Origin: Xanthobacter aminoxidans
Lineage (GTDB): Bacteria > Pseudomonadota > Alphaproteobacteria > Rhizobiales > Xanthobacteraceae
Length of the DNA: 64,000 nt
Assembly (NCBI RefSeq): GCF_023571765.1
Contig: NZ_JAMJXC010000024.1
Coordinates: forward strand, 1-64,000
Direction of reading: 5' to 3'
Part shown: positions 43,344 to 54,274 of the stretch, piece by piece
Position numbering within the stretch: the first letter of the stretch is position 1
How the letters are laid out: each line of letters opens with the position of its first letter
Notes under the pieces: model-generated
Databases searched by the model: none
What the model was told of the DNA's origin: nothing
Seen by the model: only the letters and a program-made list of their open reading frames with translations
Made by a program: the position numbers and the translations under genes

Positions 43344-44624
43344 TCACGCGCTGCGGTAGAGCTTGGTCATCACGAACTCGCGGTGGCCGAGGGATTCAGC
43401 CGCCGTGAGGCGCCCGTTGGCGGTGCGCACGATCATGTCGATGAGCGCGTCGCCGGCCTCCGGAATGGTCATCTCCCGGCGCAGCACGCCCGACACGTCC
43501 ACGTCGATATGCTCGCCCATGGTGCGGATGGTGCGCGGGTTGCCCGAGATCTTGATGACCGGGACGATGGGGTTGCCGATCACGTTACCCTGCCCGGTGG
43601 GGAAAGTGTGGATCACATAGCCCGCCGCCGCCATCAGCGTCACGCATTCGGCCGCCGCGGAGGAGGTGTCCATGTAATAGAGGCCGGGACCCTTGGCGGG
43701 AGCCTCGGCGGGCTCGAGGGCGTCGATGTAGCGGCACTCGCGGCCGATCTTCTCGAGATTGCCCAGCGCCTTTTCCTCGATGGTGGTGAGGCCGCCGGCG
43801 ATGTTGCCCTTGGTGGGCTGGCTGTCGGAGAGATCGTCGGTCTTGTGGGCCTCGATCACGTCGTCCTGGTAGGACTTCCACATCTTGAACCACTTCTCGG
43901 CCACTTCCGGGGTGGCCGCGCGCTCCTTGCACAGGTGCTCGGCGCCGGTGATTTCCGAGGTCTCGCCGAACACGCCGTAGATGCCGTGCGGGATCAGCTT
44001 GTCATACATATTGCCCACGGTGGGGCAGGAGGAGAGGCCCGTGGTGGTGTCGCTCTCACCGCACTTGGTGGAGATCCACAGGTCGGAGATGGGGCAGTCC
44101 TCCTGCGGCAGTTCGTTGGCCCACTGCACGAAGCGCTTGGCCTCGTAGGAGGCCTTGGCCACGGTGGCGATGTCGCCGTTGAGCTCGATACCGAAGCCCA
44201 CCACCGGCTTGCCGGTCTTGGCGATGCCCTCGACCACGCGGTTGGTCCACTGGTCCTCGATGCCGATCACCACCACGGCGGCGACGTTCGGGTTGGAGCC
44301 GATGCCGATGAGGGTGCGGAAGTGGATTTCCAGATCCTCGCCGAACTGCAGGCGGCCATAGGCGTGGGGCAGCGCCATGGTGCCCTTCACATGGGCGGCC
44401 ACGGCCTCGCAGGCGGCGTTGGAGAGATCGTCGAGCGGCAGGATGACGACGTGATTGCGCACGCCCACCCGGCCGTTCTCGCGGCGCCAGCCGCGGACGG
44501 TGGCGTTGGCATAGTCGGCCGAGGCGAGCGCCTTGGGAGTCGCCTTGGTGATGAGCTGGTCGGGCGCGCCGCCGCGGAAGGGGTTGGGCGCGGTCTGGGC
44601 GTGGAACATGGCGATGTTGGACAT
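43344..44624 (-). CDS. suyB: (2R)-sulfolactate sulfo-lyase, large subunit
   Basis: The 426-aa protein starts at ATG 44624. It is of the UxaA/altronate-dehydratase C-terminal type: [62 protein letters not shown], and [24 protein letters not shown]. SuyB with SuyA splits (R)-sulfolactate to pyruvate and sulfite. The conserved Cys in STKCGESD and SSCPTVG are candidate iron ligands. It follows suyA by 8 bp. Confidence 0.92.
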   Translation of the reverse strand: MSNIAMFHAQTAPNPFRGGAPDQLITKATPKALASADYANATVRGWRRENGRVGVRNHVVILPLDDLSNAACEAVAAHVKGTMALPHAYGRLQFGEDLEIHFRTLIGIGSNPNVAAVVVIGIEDQWTNRVVEGIAKTGKPVVGFGIELNGDIATVAKASYEAKRFVQWANELPQEDCPISDLWISTKCGESDTTTGLSSCPTVGNMYDKLIPHGIYGVFGETSEITGAEHLCKERAATPEVAEKWFKMWKSYQDDVIEAHKTDDLSDSQPTKGNIAGGLTTIEEKALGNLEKIGRECRYIDALEPAEAPAKGPGLYYMDTSSAAAECVTLMAAAGYVIHTFPTGQGNVIGNPIVPVIKISGNPRTIRTMGEHIDVDVSGVLRREMTIPEAGDALIDMIVRTANGRLTAAESLGHREFVMTKLYRSA

Positions 44625-44632
44625 TTCTTCCC

Positions 44633-44920
44633 TCACCAGCGCTTGGTCTTGGCATTGTGGATGTGGACGTGCTCGCCCTTGGCGATGTCGGCCTTGGCGA
44701 TGCCGATGTCCTGGCCGTACTTCCAGATGGTGTCCCCGGCCTTGATGTCCGTGAGGGCGACCTTGTGGCCGATGGGCACGTCCATCTTGGAGGTGAGGTG
44801 GAACGCCGAATTGTCGTGCGTCACCACGCACAGCATGTCGGTGCCGGCCTTCAGGCCTTCCACCACGACGACACCCACGGTGTCCTTCTTCTCGTGAACC
44901 AACAGTTGCGGCGCACTCAC
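44633..44920 (-). CDS. suyA: (2R)-sulfolactate sulfo-lyase, small subunit
   Basis: The 95-aa protein starts at GTG 44920 with an excellent AAGGAGGAGG. It is a single SAF domain as in the N-terminal part of altronate dehydratases ([62 protein letters not shown]). The split small/large arrangement is diagnostic of SuyAB. Operator D lies 44 bp upstream. Confidence 0.92.
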   Translation of the reverse strand: MSAPQLLVHEKKDTVGVVVVEGLKAGTDMLCVVTHDNSAFHLTSKMDVPIGHKVALTDIKAGDTIWKYGQDIGIAKADIAKGEHVHIHNAKTKRW

Positions 44921-44963
44921 GCTTGCCTCCTCCTTGTCGTCTCGGCCGGCCTGTGTCGACCAA

Positions 44964-44977
44964 GTCTTATATAAGAT
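44964..44977. promoter_or_regulatory. GntR operator site D (GTCTTATATAAGAT)
   Basis: It has a perfect 12-bp palindromic core TCTTATATAAGA directly upstream of suyAB and fits the consensus of sites A-C. Confidence 0.75.
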
Positions 44978-45147
44978 ATAGTACATAAAACTTCGAACAA
45001 AACCCTGTCAAGCGGCCCGTCGGGTCCCAGCGTTCTTTCTGGTTTTTCGAATGAAGAGCGGGCCTGAATGAAGGGCGGGGCTTGGCCGCGCGGCACCGGC
45101 GCCTGCGCCGGAGCCGCGGGCGGGGATGGGATCTAGGGATGAGGAAA

Positions 45148-45170
45148 GCGCCCCGGACCGGCCGGGGCGC
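45148..45170 (-). terminator. Terminator of the hps operon
   Basis: GCGCCCCGG - 5 nt - CCGGGGCGC, 8 bp beyond the hpsP stop and followed on the minus strand by TTTCC. Confidence 0.75.
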
Positions 45171-45178
45171 GTCGGCGG

Positions 45179-46174
45179 TCAGAGCCGCAGGACGATCTTG
45201 GCCGCGCCGGTGCGGCCGGCATCGATGTCGGCGAAGGCGGAAATGGCCTCCGCGAATCCCCGCTCCTCGATCCAGCCGAGGGAACCGAGGCGCCCAGAGG
45301 CGAGCGCATCCACCGTCGCCCGGAAGTCGGCGGGCGTGTAGCAATAGGTGCCGGAGACGATGATCTCCTGAAGCGTGATGCGGCGGATGTCGAGCCCCTC
45401 CGTGCCGGGCAGAAGCCCCGCATGGACGATGACGCCCCCCGGCCGCACGAGACGGCAGGCCGCGGCGCGGGTCGCGACCGCGCCCACCGCATCGATCACG
45501 AGATCAATGCTGCCATCCTTCGGCTCTCCGCTTTCCTCCGGCGCGTAGCAGCGAAAACGGCCGGCGCGCTCCACCGTGGCCCGCCGCGCCGCATTGGGCT
45601 CGGCGACGAAGATCTCGGCGGCTCCCTGCATGGCCATCACCAGCGCCGCCGCAAGGCCGATGGCGCCGCCCCCGAGCACGAGGCAGCGGGCGGCGGACAG
45701 GGGCATGCCCAGAAGGCGCGCGCCCTGGTTCACCGCGTGGTAGCTCACCGCCACCGGCTCGGCGAGCGCGGCGTGGGCGACGGGGAAATCGTCGGGGATG
45801 GGCACCAGATTGCGCTCCGGCACCCGCACCAGCTCCGCAAACGCGCCGGGGCGCGGCGGCATGGAGAGGATCTGCCGGTCGGGGCACAAATGCGCGCGCC
45901 CCGCCTCGCAGGCCGGGCAGGTGCCGCAGGTGACAAGCGGATTGACGGTGACACGCTGTCCCGCCCGTGGCCCGGAGGCGATGCGCCCCGCCGCCTCGTG
46001 GCCCAGCACCAGCGGCGCCGGGCGCCGCGTGTCGTGCCCGTGATAGGCGTGCATGTCCGAGCCACAGATTCCCACCGCCTCTACCCGCACCAGCACCTCA
46101 TCGTTGGCGGGCAGGGGCTCGGGCTCGCTGCGGAACTCCAGCCGGTGGGGGCCGGTATAGACCAGAGCTTTCAT
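45179..46174 (-). CDS. hpsP: Zinc-dependent alcohol dehydrogenase, probable dihydroxypropanesulfonate 2-dehydrogenase
   Basis: The 331-aa medium-chain dehydrogenase has catalytic Zn ligands in GICGSDMHAYHGHD and GHEAAG, structural Zn Cys in CGTCPACEAGRAHLC, and the NAD fold CLVLGGGAIGLAAALVMA. In the Cupriavidus pinatubonensis pathway HpsO and HpsP interconvert the two enantiomers of 2,3-dihydroxypropane-1-sulfonate through a ketone. The adjacent HpsO and HpsN support that identity. Sorbitol- and threonine-dehydrogenase activity would be the alternative for the isolated protein. Confidence 0.82.
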   Translation of the reverse strand: MKALVYTGPHRLEFRSEPEPLPANDEVLVRVEAVGICGSDMHAYHGHDTRRPAPLVLGHEAAGRIASGPRAGQRVTVNPLVTCGTCPACEAGRAHLCPDRQILSMPPRPGAFAELVRVPERNLVPIPDDFPVAHAALAEPVAVSYHAVNQGARLLGMPLSAARCLVLGGGAIGLAAALVMAMQGAAEIFVAEPNAARRATVERAGRFRCYAPEESGEPKDGSIDLVIDAVGAVATRAAACRLVRPGGVIVHAGLLPGTEGLDIRRITLQEIIVSGTYCYTPADFRATVDALASGRLGSLGWIEERGFAEAISAFADIDAGRTGAAKIVLRL

Positions 46175-46197
46175 GATCGGGCTTTCATCTCGGGGCG

Positions 46198-46959
46198 CTA
46201 TTTGGCGGTGAAGCCGCCGTCCACCGCCAGCACCTGGCCGGTGACGTAGGCCCCGGCGTCGGAGGCGAGGAAAACGGCGGGACCCACCAGATCCTCCAGC
46301 CGCCCGTTGCGGCCAATGGCGGTCTGGGCCGCATTGTGAGCGGCGCGCGCCGCGTCCTCGAACACCGCCTGGGTGAGGGCGGTGGGGAAGAAGCCCGGAG
46401 CGATGGCATTGGCGGTGATGCCATGCCGGGACCATTCCTCCGCCATGGCCCGCGTGAGCTGGGCGACGGCCCCCTTCGCCGCGCCATAGGGCGCGGAATT
46501 GGGAAAGGCACGGAAGGATTGCAGCGACGCGATGTTGAGAACGCGTCCCCACCCCCGCCCCGCCATGGCCGGCGCGAGCTTCTGCACCAGCATGAACGGC
46601 GCGCGCACATGCACCGCCATGTGCAGATCGAAGGCCTCCCGCGTCACGGCGCCAAAGGGCTGGCGCAGGTTCATGCCGGCGGCATTGACGAGGATGTCGA
46701 TGCCGTCGCCGGCCGCTTCAGCCAGACGCTCGGCCCCGTCGTCCGCCGCAAGGTCGGCGACGATGGCCCGGGCGGCGATGCCGTTGCGGGCGAGGTCGGC
46801 GCAGGCGGCATCCAGCTCCGCCGCGCGGCGGGCGGCGAGGACCACGCCGGCCCCCGCCTGCCCCAGCCCCGCAGCGATGGCGAGGCCGATGCCGGAGCTT
46901 CCGCCCGTCACCAGCGCGGTGCGGCCGGAAAGGTCGAACAGGGAAGACAGATTGAACAT
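46198..46959 (-). CDS. hpsO: Short-chain dehydrogenase, probable dihydroxypropanesulfonate 2-dehydrogenase
   Basis: The 253-aa protein has the cofactor motif [23 protein letters not shown], and the catalytic Ser (NIASLQSF) and Tyr-x3-Lys (YGAAKGA). The C-terminal [22 protein letters not shown] is classical SDR. It is 3 bp from hpsN and 23 bp from hpsP. With HpsP it would racemise dihydroxypropanesulfonate for the stereospecific HpsN. Confidence 0.82.
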   Translation of the reverse strand: MFNLSSLFDLSGRTALVTGGSSGIGLAIAAGLGQAGAGVVLAARRAAELDAACADLARNGIAARAIVADLAADDGAERLAEAAGDGIDILVNAAGMNLRQPFGAVTREAFDLHMAVHVRAPFMLVQKLAPAMAGRGWGRVLNIASLQSFRAFPNSAPYGAAKGAVAQLTRAMAEEWSRHGITANAIAPGFFPTALTQAVFEDAARAAHNAAQTAIGRNGRLEDLVGPAVFLASDAGAYVTGQVLAVDGGFTAK

Positions 46960-46962
46960 GGC

Positions 46963-49427
<2,465 letters not shown>

Positions 49428-49509
49428 GCGTGTCTCTCCCTGGTGCTGCCGGTGGTCCGGCCTGTTCTGGAGCGCGCGCCGGGGCGCCCTGCTCCCTTTT
49501 TCGACGCCG

Positions 49510-50301
49510 TCAGTGCGCGGCACCGGTCTTTTCCTCGCGGAGCGATCGCCAGATGTGGGTGCGCAGGTGGACGAAGGATTCGAGGTCCATCACGTCCTCG
49601 ATGCGGCTGTAGCGCTCCCAGCCCTCGGCCTCGCGGATCGACTTCACGTCCACGATCTCCTTCAGGCGGCCGGGGCGGCGGGTCATGATCGCCACCCGGT
49701 CGGCGAGATAGACCGCCTCTTCCACGCCGTGGGTGATGAACAGCACCGTGCGCGGATTGCGCCGGGCGAGGCGCACCAGCTCTTCCTGCATCACCACACG
49801 GGTCTGCGCGTCGAGGGCGCCGAAGGGCTCGTCCATCAGCAGCACCTGGGGATCGAGCACATAGGCGCGGGCGATGGCCACGCGCTGCTGCATGCCGCCC
49901 GAGAGCTGGTGCGGATAGGCGCCCTCATAGCCATTGAGGCCGATCAGCTCGACCGCCTCCATGACGCGGATGCGCCGCTCCTCGCGGGGCATGTTCCGGT
50001 TGCGCAGGCCCAGCTCGATGTTCTCGACCACCGTCTTCCAGGGGAAGAGGGCGAACTGCTGGAACACCACCGCCCGGTCCGGCCCCGGTTCGCGCACCTC
50101 GGCATTGCCCACCAGCACGCGGCCGGAGGTGGGAAACTCGAAGCCCGCGGCGAGCCTCAGGCAGGTGGTCTTGCCGCAGCCGGAGGGGCCGACGATGGCG
50201 AGGAATTCCTTGTCGGCGATGGCAAGGTCCACGTCGTCCAGCGCCTTCACCTGGCCGGCGCCGAAACTCTTGCTCACGGCATCGAAGCGGATGGAGCTCA
50301 T
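49510..50301 (-). CDS. ABC transporter ATPase of the hps operon
   Basis: The 263-aa protein has Walker A GPSGCGKTTC, Q-loop FQQFALFPW, signature LSGGMQQRVAIARAY, Walker B VLLMDEPFGALD and H-loop FITHGVEEA. It is of the SsuB/TauB type. AGAGGACAAG precedes the ATG, 9 bp after the permease stop. Confidence 0.92.
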   Translation of the reverse strand: MSSIRFDAVSKSFGAGQVKALDDVDLAIADKEFLAIVGPSGCGKTTCLRLAAGFEFPTSGRVLVGNAEVREPGPDRAVVFQQFALFPWKTVVENIELGLRNRNMPREERRIRVMEAVELIGLNGYEGAYPHQLSGGMQQRVAIARAYVLDPQVLLMDEPFGALDAQTRVVMQEELVRLARRNPRTVLFITHGVEEAVYLADRVAIMTRRPGRLKEIVDVKSIREAEGWERYSRIEDVMDLESFVHLRTHIWRSLREEKTGAAH

Positions 50302-50310
50302 CTTGTCCTC

Positions 50311-51093
50311 TCAGGCTCGCGCGAGGCGGTTGTGGATGCGCGCCTCGAGGGCACGAAGGGCGATGTCGATGAGGACGCCGACGAGGCCGATGGCCGCCAT
50401 GCCGACCATCACCGTCGCGGTGGCGACGCCGCTCTGGGCCTGCACCATCATGTAGCCGACGCCGGTGGAGGCCACGATCAGCTCGGCGCCCACCAGAGAC
50501 TGCCAGCCGAGACCGGCGCCGATCCTGAGGCCCGCCACGATGGAGGGGGTGGCGGCGGGCAGCAGCACTTCCAGGATCAGGCGATGGGTCGGCGTGCCCA
50601 GCATCTCGGCGGCCTCGATATAGCGCGGGTCAACCTGGCGGGCGCCGCGATAGGCGTTGAGCAGGCAGGGCGGAAAGGCGCCGGAGAAGATGATCAGGAC
50701 GGGCCCGCCGAAGCCGGTGCCGAACCACAAGGCGGCGAACGGCACCCACGCGATCGGGGCGATGAAGCGCAGGGCGTCGAACAGCGGCGAGACGATGTCG
50801 TCGAGCAGCCGGAAGCGCCCCATCAGCAGGCCCAGCGGCACGCCCACCGCCGCCGCCAGCAGGTAGCCGGCGGAAAAGCGCTGGAGGCTGGAGGCGAGAT
50901 GCTGCGGCAGCGTGCCCCCCGCGAACGAGGTGTGGAGCAACGTCACCAGCCGCTCGGCCACTTCCAGCGGGCCGGGAAGGAAGGCCTTGCCCACAAGCCC
51001 GCTCGCCGCAACCAGCGCCCACAGGCCGAAGAAGCCGACGAGACCGGCGAGGCCCAGCACCATGCGCCGGGCAGGGTCCAGCGCGCCGGTCAT
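50311..51093 (-). CDS. ABC transporter permease A of the hps operon
   Basis: The 260-aa protein starts at ATG 51093. Six membrane segments and the EAA loop (ARQVDPRYIEAAEMLGTPTHRLILEVLLPAATPSIVAGLRIGAGLGWQSLVGAEL) are typical of sulfonate/taurine permeases. It overlaps the second permease by 4 bp (ATGA). The importer is thus built with two different permeases. Confidence 0.88.
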   Translation of the reverse strand: MTGALDPARRMVLGLAGLVGFFGLWALVAASGLVGKAFLPGPLEVAERLVTLLHTSFAGGTLPQHLASSLQRFSAGYLLAAAVGVPLGLLMGRFRLLDDIVSPLFDALRFIAPIAWVPFAALWFGTGFGGPVLIIFSGAFPPCLLNAYRGARQVDPRYIEAAEMLGTPTHRLILEVLLPAATPSIVAGLRIGAGLGWQSLVGAELIVASTGVGYMMVQAQSGVATATVMVGMAAIGLVGVLIDIALRALEARIHNRLARA

Positions 51094-51875
51094 GCCGTCT
51101 CTCCCTTGATGCGGACCCAGGTCAGGGTGCGGCGCTCGACAAGCCCCAAGAGAGCGGTGGTGAGCGCGCCGAAGATGGCGACGCAGATCATGCCCACGAG
51201 GATCATGCCGGGATAAAGGTCCTGCTGGGCGAGGTTGAGCAGGTGGCCGAGCCCGGCGAGGGCGCCCACCAGCTCGGCCGCCACCAGCGTGGTCCAGCTC
51301 GCCTGCAACGACAGGCGCAGGCCGGTGAAAATCATCGGCGCCGCGCCGGGCACCACCACCTCGCGGATGAAGCGTCCGTGCGGTGTGCCGAGCATCCGCG
51401 CCGCCTCGATGAGGGGGCGCTCGATGGTGCGCACGCCGGCCTGGGTATTGATGACCGAAGGCACGAAGGCAGCGAAGAAGATGACCATGATCTTGGCCGT
51501 GTCCCCGAGCCCGAACCACAGGATGGCGAGGGGGATCCAGGCCAAAGGTGGAATGGGGCGCAACAGCATGAACACCGGGTTCAGCACTGCCTCGGCCGTG
51601 GCGCTCGTGCCCATCAGGAGGCCCAGCGGCACCCCCACCACCACCGACACCACGAAGCCCAGCGCCACCAGCTTCAGCGATTGCAGCACATGCACGACCA
51701 GCGTCGCGTCGCCGTAGCCCCGCCCCATGGCCTGGAGGCCGGCGGCCCACGTATCGGCCGGCGTCGGGAAGCGTCCCGGTGAGATCAGCCCGTTGGCGCC
51801 GGTGGCCATGAACCACGCGAGCACCAGCAAGCCAAGCGTCGTCACGCCGATGGCGGACCTGCGCCCGAGCGGCAT
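51090..51875 (-). CDS. ABC transporter permease B of the hps operon
   Basis: The 261-aa protein has six membrane segments, EAARMLGTPHGRFIREVVVPGAAPMIFTGLRLSLQASWTTLVAAELV as the EAA loop, and GLLMGTSATAEAVLNPVFMLLRPIPPLAWIPLAILWFGLG. It is the first gene of the seven-gene hps transport and catabolic operon. It faces the LacI regulator, with an operator about 80 bp upstream. Confidence 0.88.
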   Translation of the reverse strand: MPLGRRSAIGVTTLGLLVLAWFMATGANGLISPGRFPTPADTWAAGLQAMGRGYGDATLVVHVLQSLKLVALGFVVSVVVGVPLGLLMGTSATAEAVLNPVFMLLRPIPPLAWIPLAILWFGLGDTAKIMVIFFAAFVPSVINTQAGVRTIERPLIEAARMLGTPHGRFIREVVVPGAAPMIFTGLRLSLQASWTTLVAAELVGALAGLGHLLNLAQQDLYPGMILVGMICVAIFGALTTALLGLVERRTLTWVRIKGETA

Positions 51876-51950
51876 TTGTCTCCTCCCGTCATTGCGTGCT
51901 CCATCTGCGGGAGCATCGGCACGCTGCTGGTCCGCCTCGCCGGCGGCTTA

Positions 51951-51964
51951 TGCAAGCGCTTACA
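51951..51964. promoter_or_regulatory. LacI-family operator 1 (TGCAAGCGCTTACA)
   Basis: A near-palindrome with the central AAGCGCTT typical of LacI/GalR sites, between the ABC permease operon and the LacI-type regulator gene. Confidence 0.7.
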
Positions 51965-52060
51965 TGAAAGCTATCATCGAGCGCTCGAGTGTCAAGCAGC
52001 GATCGGCCGAGACCTCGACTTTCACTGCTGCACTGCGGTGGCTGTCTTGCGCGCACAGGC

Positions 52061-52074
52061 TGCAAGCGCATTCA
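52061..52074. promoter_or_regulatory. LacI-family operator 2 (TGCAAGCGCATTCA)
   Basis: An imperfect copy of operator 1, 110 bp away and 30 bp before the regulator gene. Two spaced sites would allow looping or autoregulation. Confidence 0.5.
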
Positions 52075-52102
52075 TCTCTGTTCATCGCGGCCGCCTGCTG
52101 GC

Positions 52103-53155
52103 ATGATGACAACCATGAATCGCAAGGCGCGGGCGACGCTTCAGGATGTGGCTCAGTTGGCCGGGGTCTCCACGGCCACGGTCTCGCGCGCCCTCTCGCG
52201 CCCGGACCTGGTGCAGGAGGAAACCCTGGCGCGCGTGAGCGACGCCATCGCGCGGCTGAACTACGTGCCGGGCGGCGCGGCGCGCGCCCTCGCCTCGGGC
52301 AAGACGCTGACCATCGGCGCGGTGGTGCCCACCCTCGATCACGCCATCTTCGCCCGCGCCATCCAGGCCATGCAGACCGAGCTTGCGGGCAACGGCTACC
52401 AGCTCCTCGTCGCCGCGCACGATTATGCCCCGGCGCAGGAGGCGGCGGCGGTGCGGGCGATGCTGGCGCGCGGCGTCGACGCGCTGATGGTGGTGGGCGC
52501 CGACCATCTGGAGGAGACCTGGGCGCTGCTCACCACCGCGTCCGTTCCGGTGGTTCTGTCCTGGTCGTTTGACGCGCGCCTGCCCGCCATCGGCTTCGAC
52601 AACGAGAAGGCGGGGCGGCTCATCGCCGATCACCTGCTCGACCTCGGCCACCGCCGCTTCGGGATGATCTCCGGCTTCACCCACGCCAACGACCGCGCCC
52701 GCTCCCGCGTCGCGGGGGTCCGCGCCGCCCTCGCCGCACGGGGGATCGAGCTGCCCTCGTCCTGCGTGGTGGAGGCCCCCTTCACCCTTGCCGGCGGCCG
52801 CGCGGGGCTGGCCGAGCTGATGGCGCGGGCGACGCCGCCGACGGCCGTGGTCTGCGGCAACGATCTTCTGGCGGCCGGTGCGTTGTTCGAGGCCCAGGCG
52901 AGCGGCATCGCCGTGCCCGGCGCGCTCTCGGTCGTGGGCATCGACAATCTGGAAATCGCCGCCCACCTCGCCCCACCGCTGACCACGGTGCATCTGCCCA
53001 CCACCGAGCTGGGACGCACGGTGGCGCGCCATCTGCTCGCCCGCCTTCGCGGCGAAGCTCAGCCGCAGCGCGTGGAGCTGCCCATCGAGCTGGTGATCCG
53101 CCGATCGGCCACGGCGCCGGCCACAAGTCCGGCTCTCGCCCGGGAACCGTCATAG
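52103..53155 (+). CDS. LacI-family transcriptional regulator
   Basis: The protein is about 350 aa. The HTH is ATLQDVAQLAGVSTATVSRALSRPDLVQEETLARV followed by hinge NYVPGGAARALASGK. The periplasmic-binding-like effector domain includes TIGAVVPTLDHAIFARAIQAMQ, GFDNEKAGRLIADHLLDLGHRRFGMISG and VVGIDNLEIAAHLAPPLTTVHLPTTELG. Starts at 52103, 52106 or 52115 are all possible and none has a clear ribosome site. It is divergent from the ABC/hps operon and probably its repressor, released by dihydroxypropanesulfonate or a derivative. Confidence 0.87.
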   Translation: MMTTMNRKARATLQDVAQLAGVSTATVSRALSRPDLVQEETLARVSDAIARLNYVPGGAARALASGKTLTIGAVVPTLDHAIFARAIQAMQTELAGNGYQLLVAAHDYAPAQEAAAVRAMLARGVDALMVVGADHLEETWALLTTASVPVVLSWSFDARLPAIGFDNEKAGRLIADHLLDLGHRRFGMISGFTHANDRARSRVAGVRAALAARGIELPSSCVVEAPFTLAGGRAGLAELMARATPPTAVVCGNDLLAAGALFEAQASGIAVPGALSVVGIDNLEIAAHLAPPLTTVHLPTTELGRTVARHLLARLRGEAQPQRVELPIELVIRRSATAPATSPALAREPS

Positions 53156-53177
53156 AGCCAGCCGGCGGTCCGCGCGC

Positions 53178-54092
53178 CTAACCGGCCGGTTCGGTCTCTC
53201 CCGGCGCGCGGGACGAACACGCGGCCCGCAGTGCCGCGCGCAGCCATCGGTGGGCGGGGTCGGCATCGAAGCGGGGATGCCAGGCAAGGGACACAGCGAG
53301 CGCATCCGTCTTCACCGGTAGGTCGAAGGTGTGGAGGCCGGCACGCCCCGGCTCCGTCAGCCGCGCCGGCACCGCGGCAACGTGGTCCGAGGTGCGCACG
53401 ATGGCGAGCGCATCACTGAAATTGGCCACCGCAATGGCGACGAAGCGCTTCAATCCCAGCGCTGCCAGCGCCACGTCGATGGGCCCCGAGAACCGGCCCC
53501 GTCGCGAGACGGAGACATGGGGAAAGGCGGCGAACCGCTCCGGCGTCACGTCCCCGGCGAGCGGATGGCCGGGCCGGACCACCCCCACGAAGCGGTCGTG
53601 GAACAGCGCCTGCAAGCGGATCTCCGGCCCCATGGCGCCGATGACGCCCACATCGGCGTCGATCCGCCCCTCCCGCAGGGCCTCCACATCCTCCTTGTCC
53701 TGATGAGCGAAGCGCAGCCGGACCAGGGGCGCCTCCTGCGCGGCCAATGAGGCCAGCGCCGCGCCGAAGGTGCCGACGAACCCGTCATTGGCGCGGATGA
53801 CGAAGGTGCGCTCCAGCCTCAGAAGATCGATCTCGTCGTCGCCGCGCACCAGCGCCTCGGCCTCTGCCACGAGGCCGCGCAGCCGTTCGCGCAGGCCCTC
53901 GGCACGCGGGGTCGGCACGAGCCCGCGTCCCGCCCGCACCAGCACCGGATCGCCCAGGAGGTGACGGATGCGCGCGAGCTGGCGGCTCATGGCCGGCGCG
54001 GAGAGGTTCAGCCGCTGCGCCGCCCCCACGACGCTGCCCTCCGAGAGAAGCGCATCGAGCGTCACCAGCAGGTTCATGTCGAGCGGCGGCAC
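53178..54092 (-). CDS. LysR-family transcriptional regulator
   Basis: The protein is about 304 aa from GTG 54092. The HTH is MNLLVTLDALLSEGSVVGAAQRLNLSAPAMSRQLARIRHLLGDPVLVRAGRGLVPT, followed by a LysR substrate-binding domain (FVIRANDGFVGTFGAALASLAAQEAPLVRLRFAH). The start could be ATG 54077. Longer upstream frames run into the palindromes of the divergent promoter. It is divergent from the MFS/siderophore-interacting gene pair. Confidence 0.82.
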   Translation of the reverse strand: MPPLDMNLLVTLDALLSEGSVVGAAQRLNLSAPAMSRQLARIRHLLGDPVLVRAGRGLVPTPRAEGLRERLRGLVAEAEALVRGDDEIDLLRLERTFVIRANDGFVGTFGAALASLAAQEAPLVRLRFAHQDKEDVEALREGRIDADVGVIGAMGPEIRLQALFHDRFVGVVRPGHPLAGDVTPERFAAFPHVSVSRRGRFSGPIDVALAALGLKRFVAIAVANFSDALAIVRTSDHVAAVPARLTEPGRAGLHTFDLPVKTDALAVSLAWHPRFDADPAHRWLRAALRAACSSRAPGETEPAG

Positions 54093-54163
54093 GTGGCGCG
54101 CAACTTGGCGCGTAACTTGGCGTCGCGTCGGTTTGGCAGGCAAGGGAGGCGCCTCCGCATCAG

Positions 54164-54208
54164 TGCATCCGATGCAATCATATAGTAGCGACATTGCACT
54201 GTATGCAA
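54164..54208. promoter_or_regulatory. Two LysR-type dyads in the divergent promoter
   Basis: TGCAT-CCG-ATGCA at 54164-54176 and TTGCA-CTGTA-TGCAA (T-N11-A shape) at 54194-54208. The spacing of about three helical turns suits the two half-sites of a LysR tetramer. Confidence 0.55.
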
Positions 54209-54274
54209 ACAACGCCACCCCCTATCGAAAGACCAGTTCAACGCGCCTGCGCGCCGCTTTCGACAGGACCCCAC

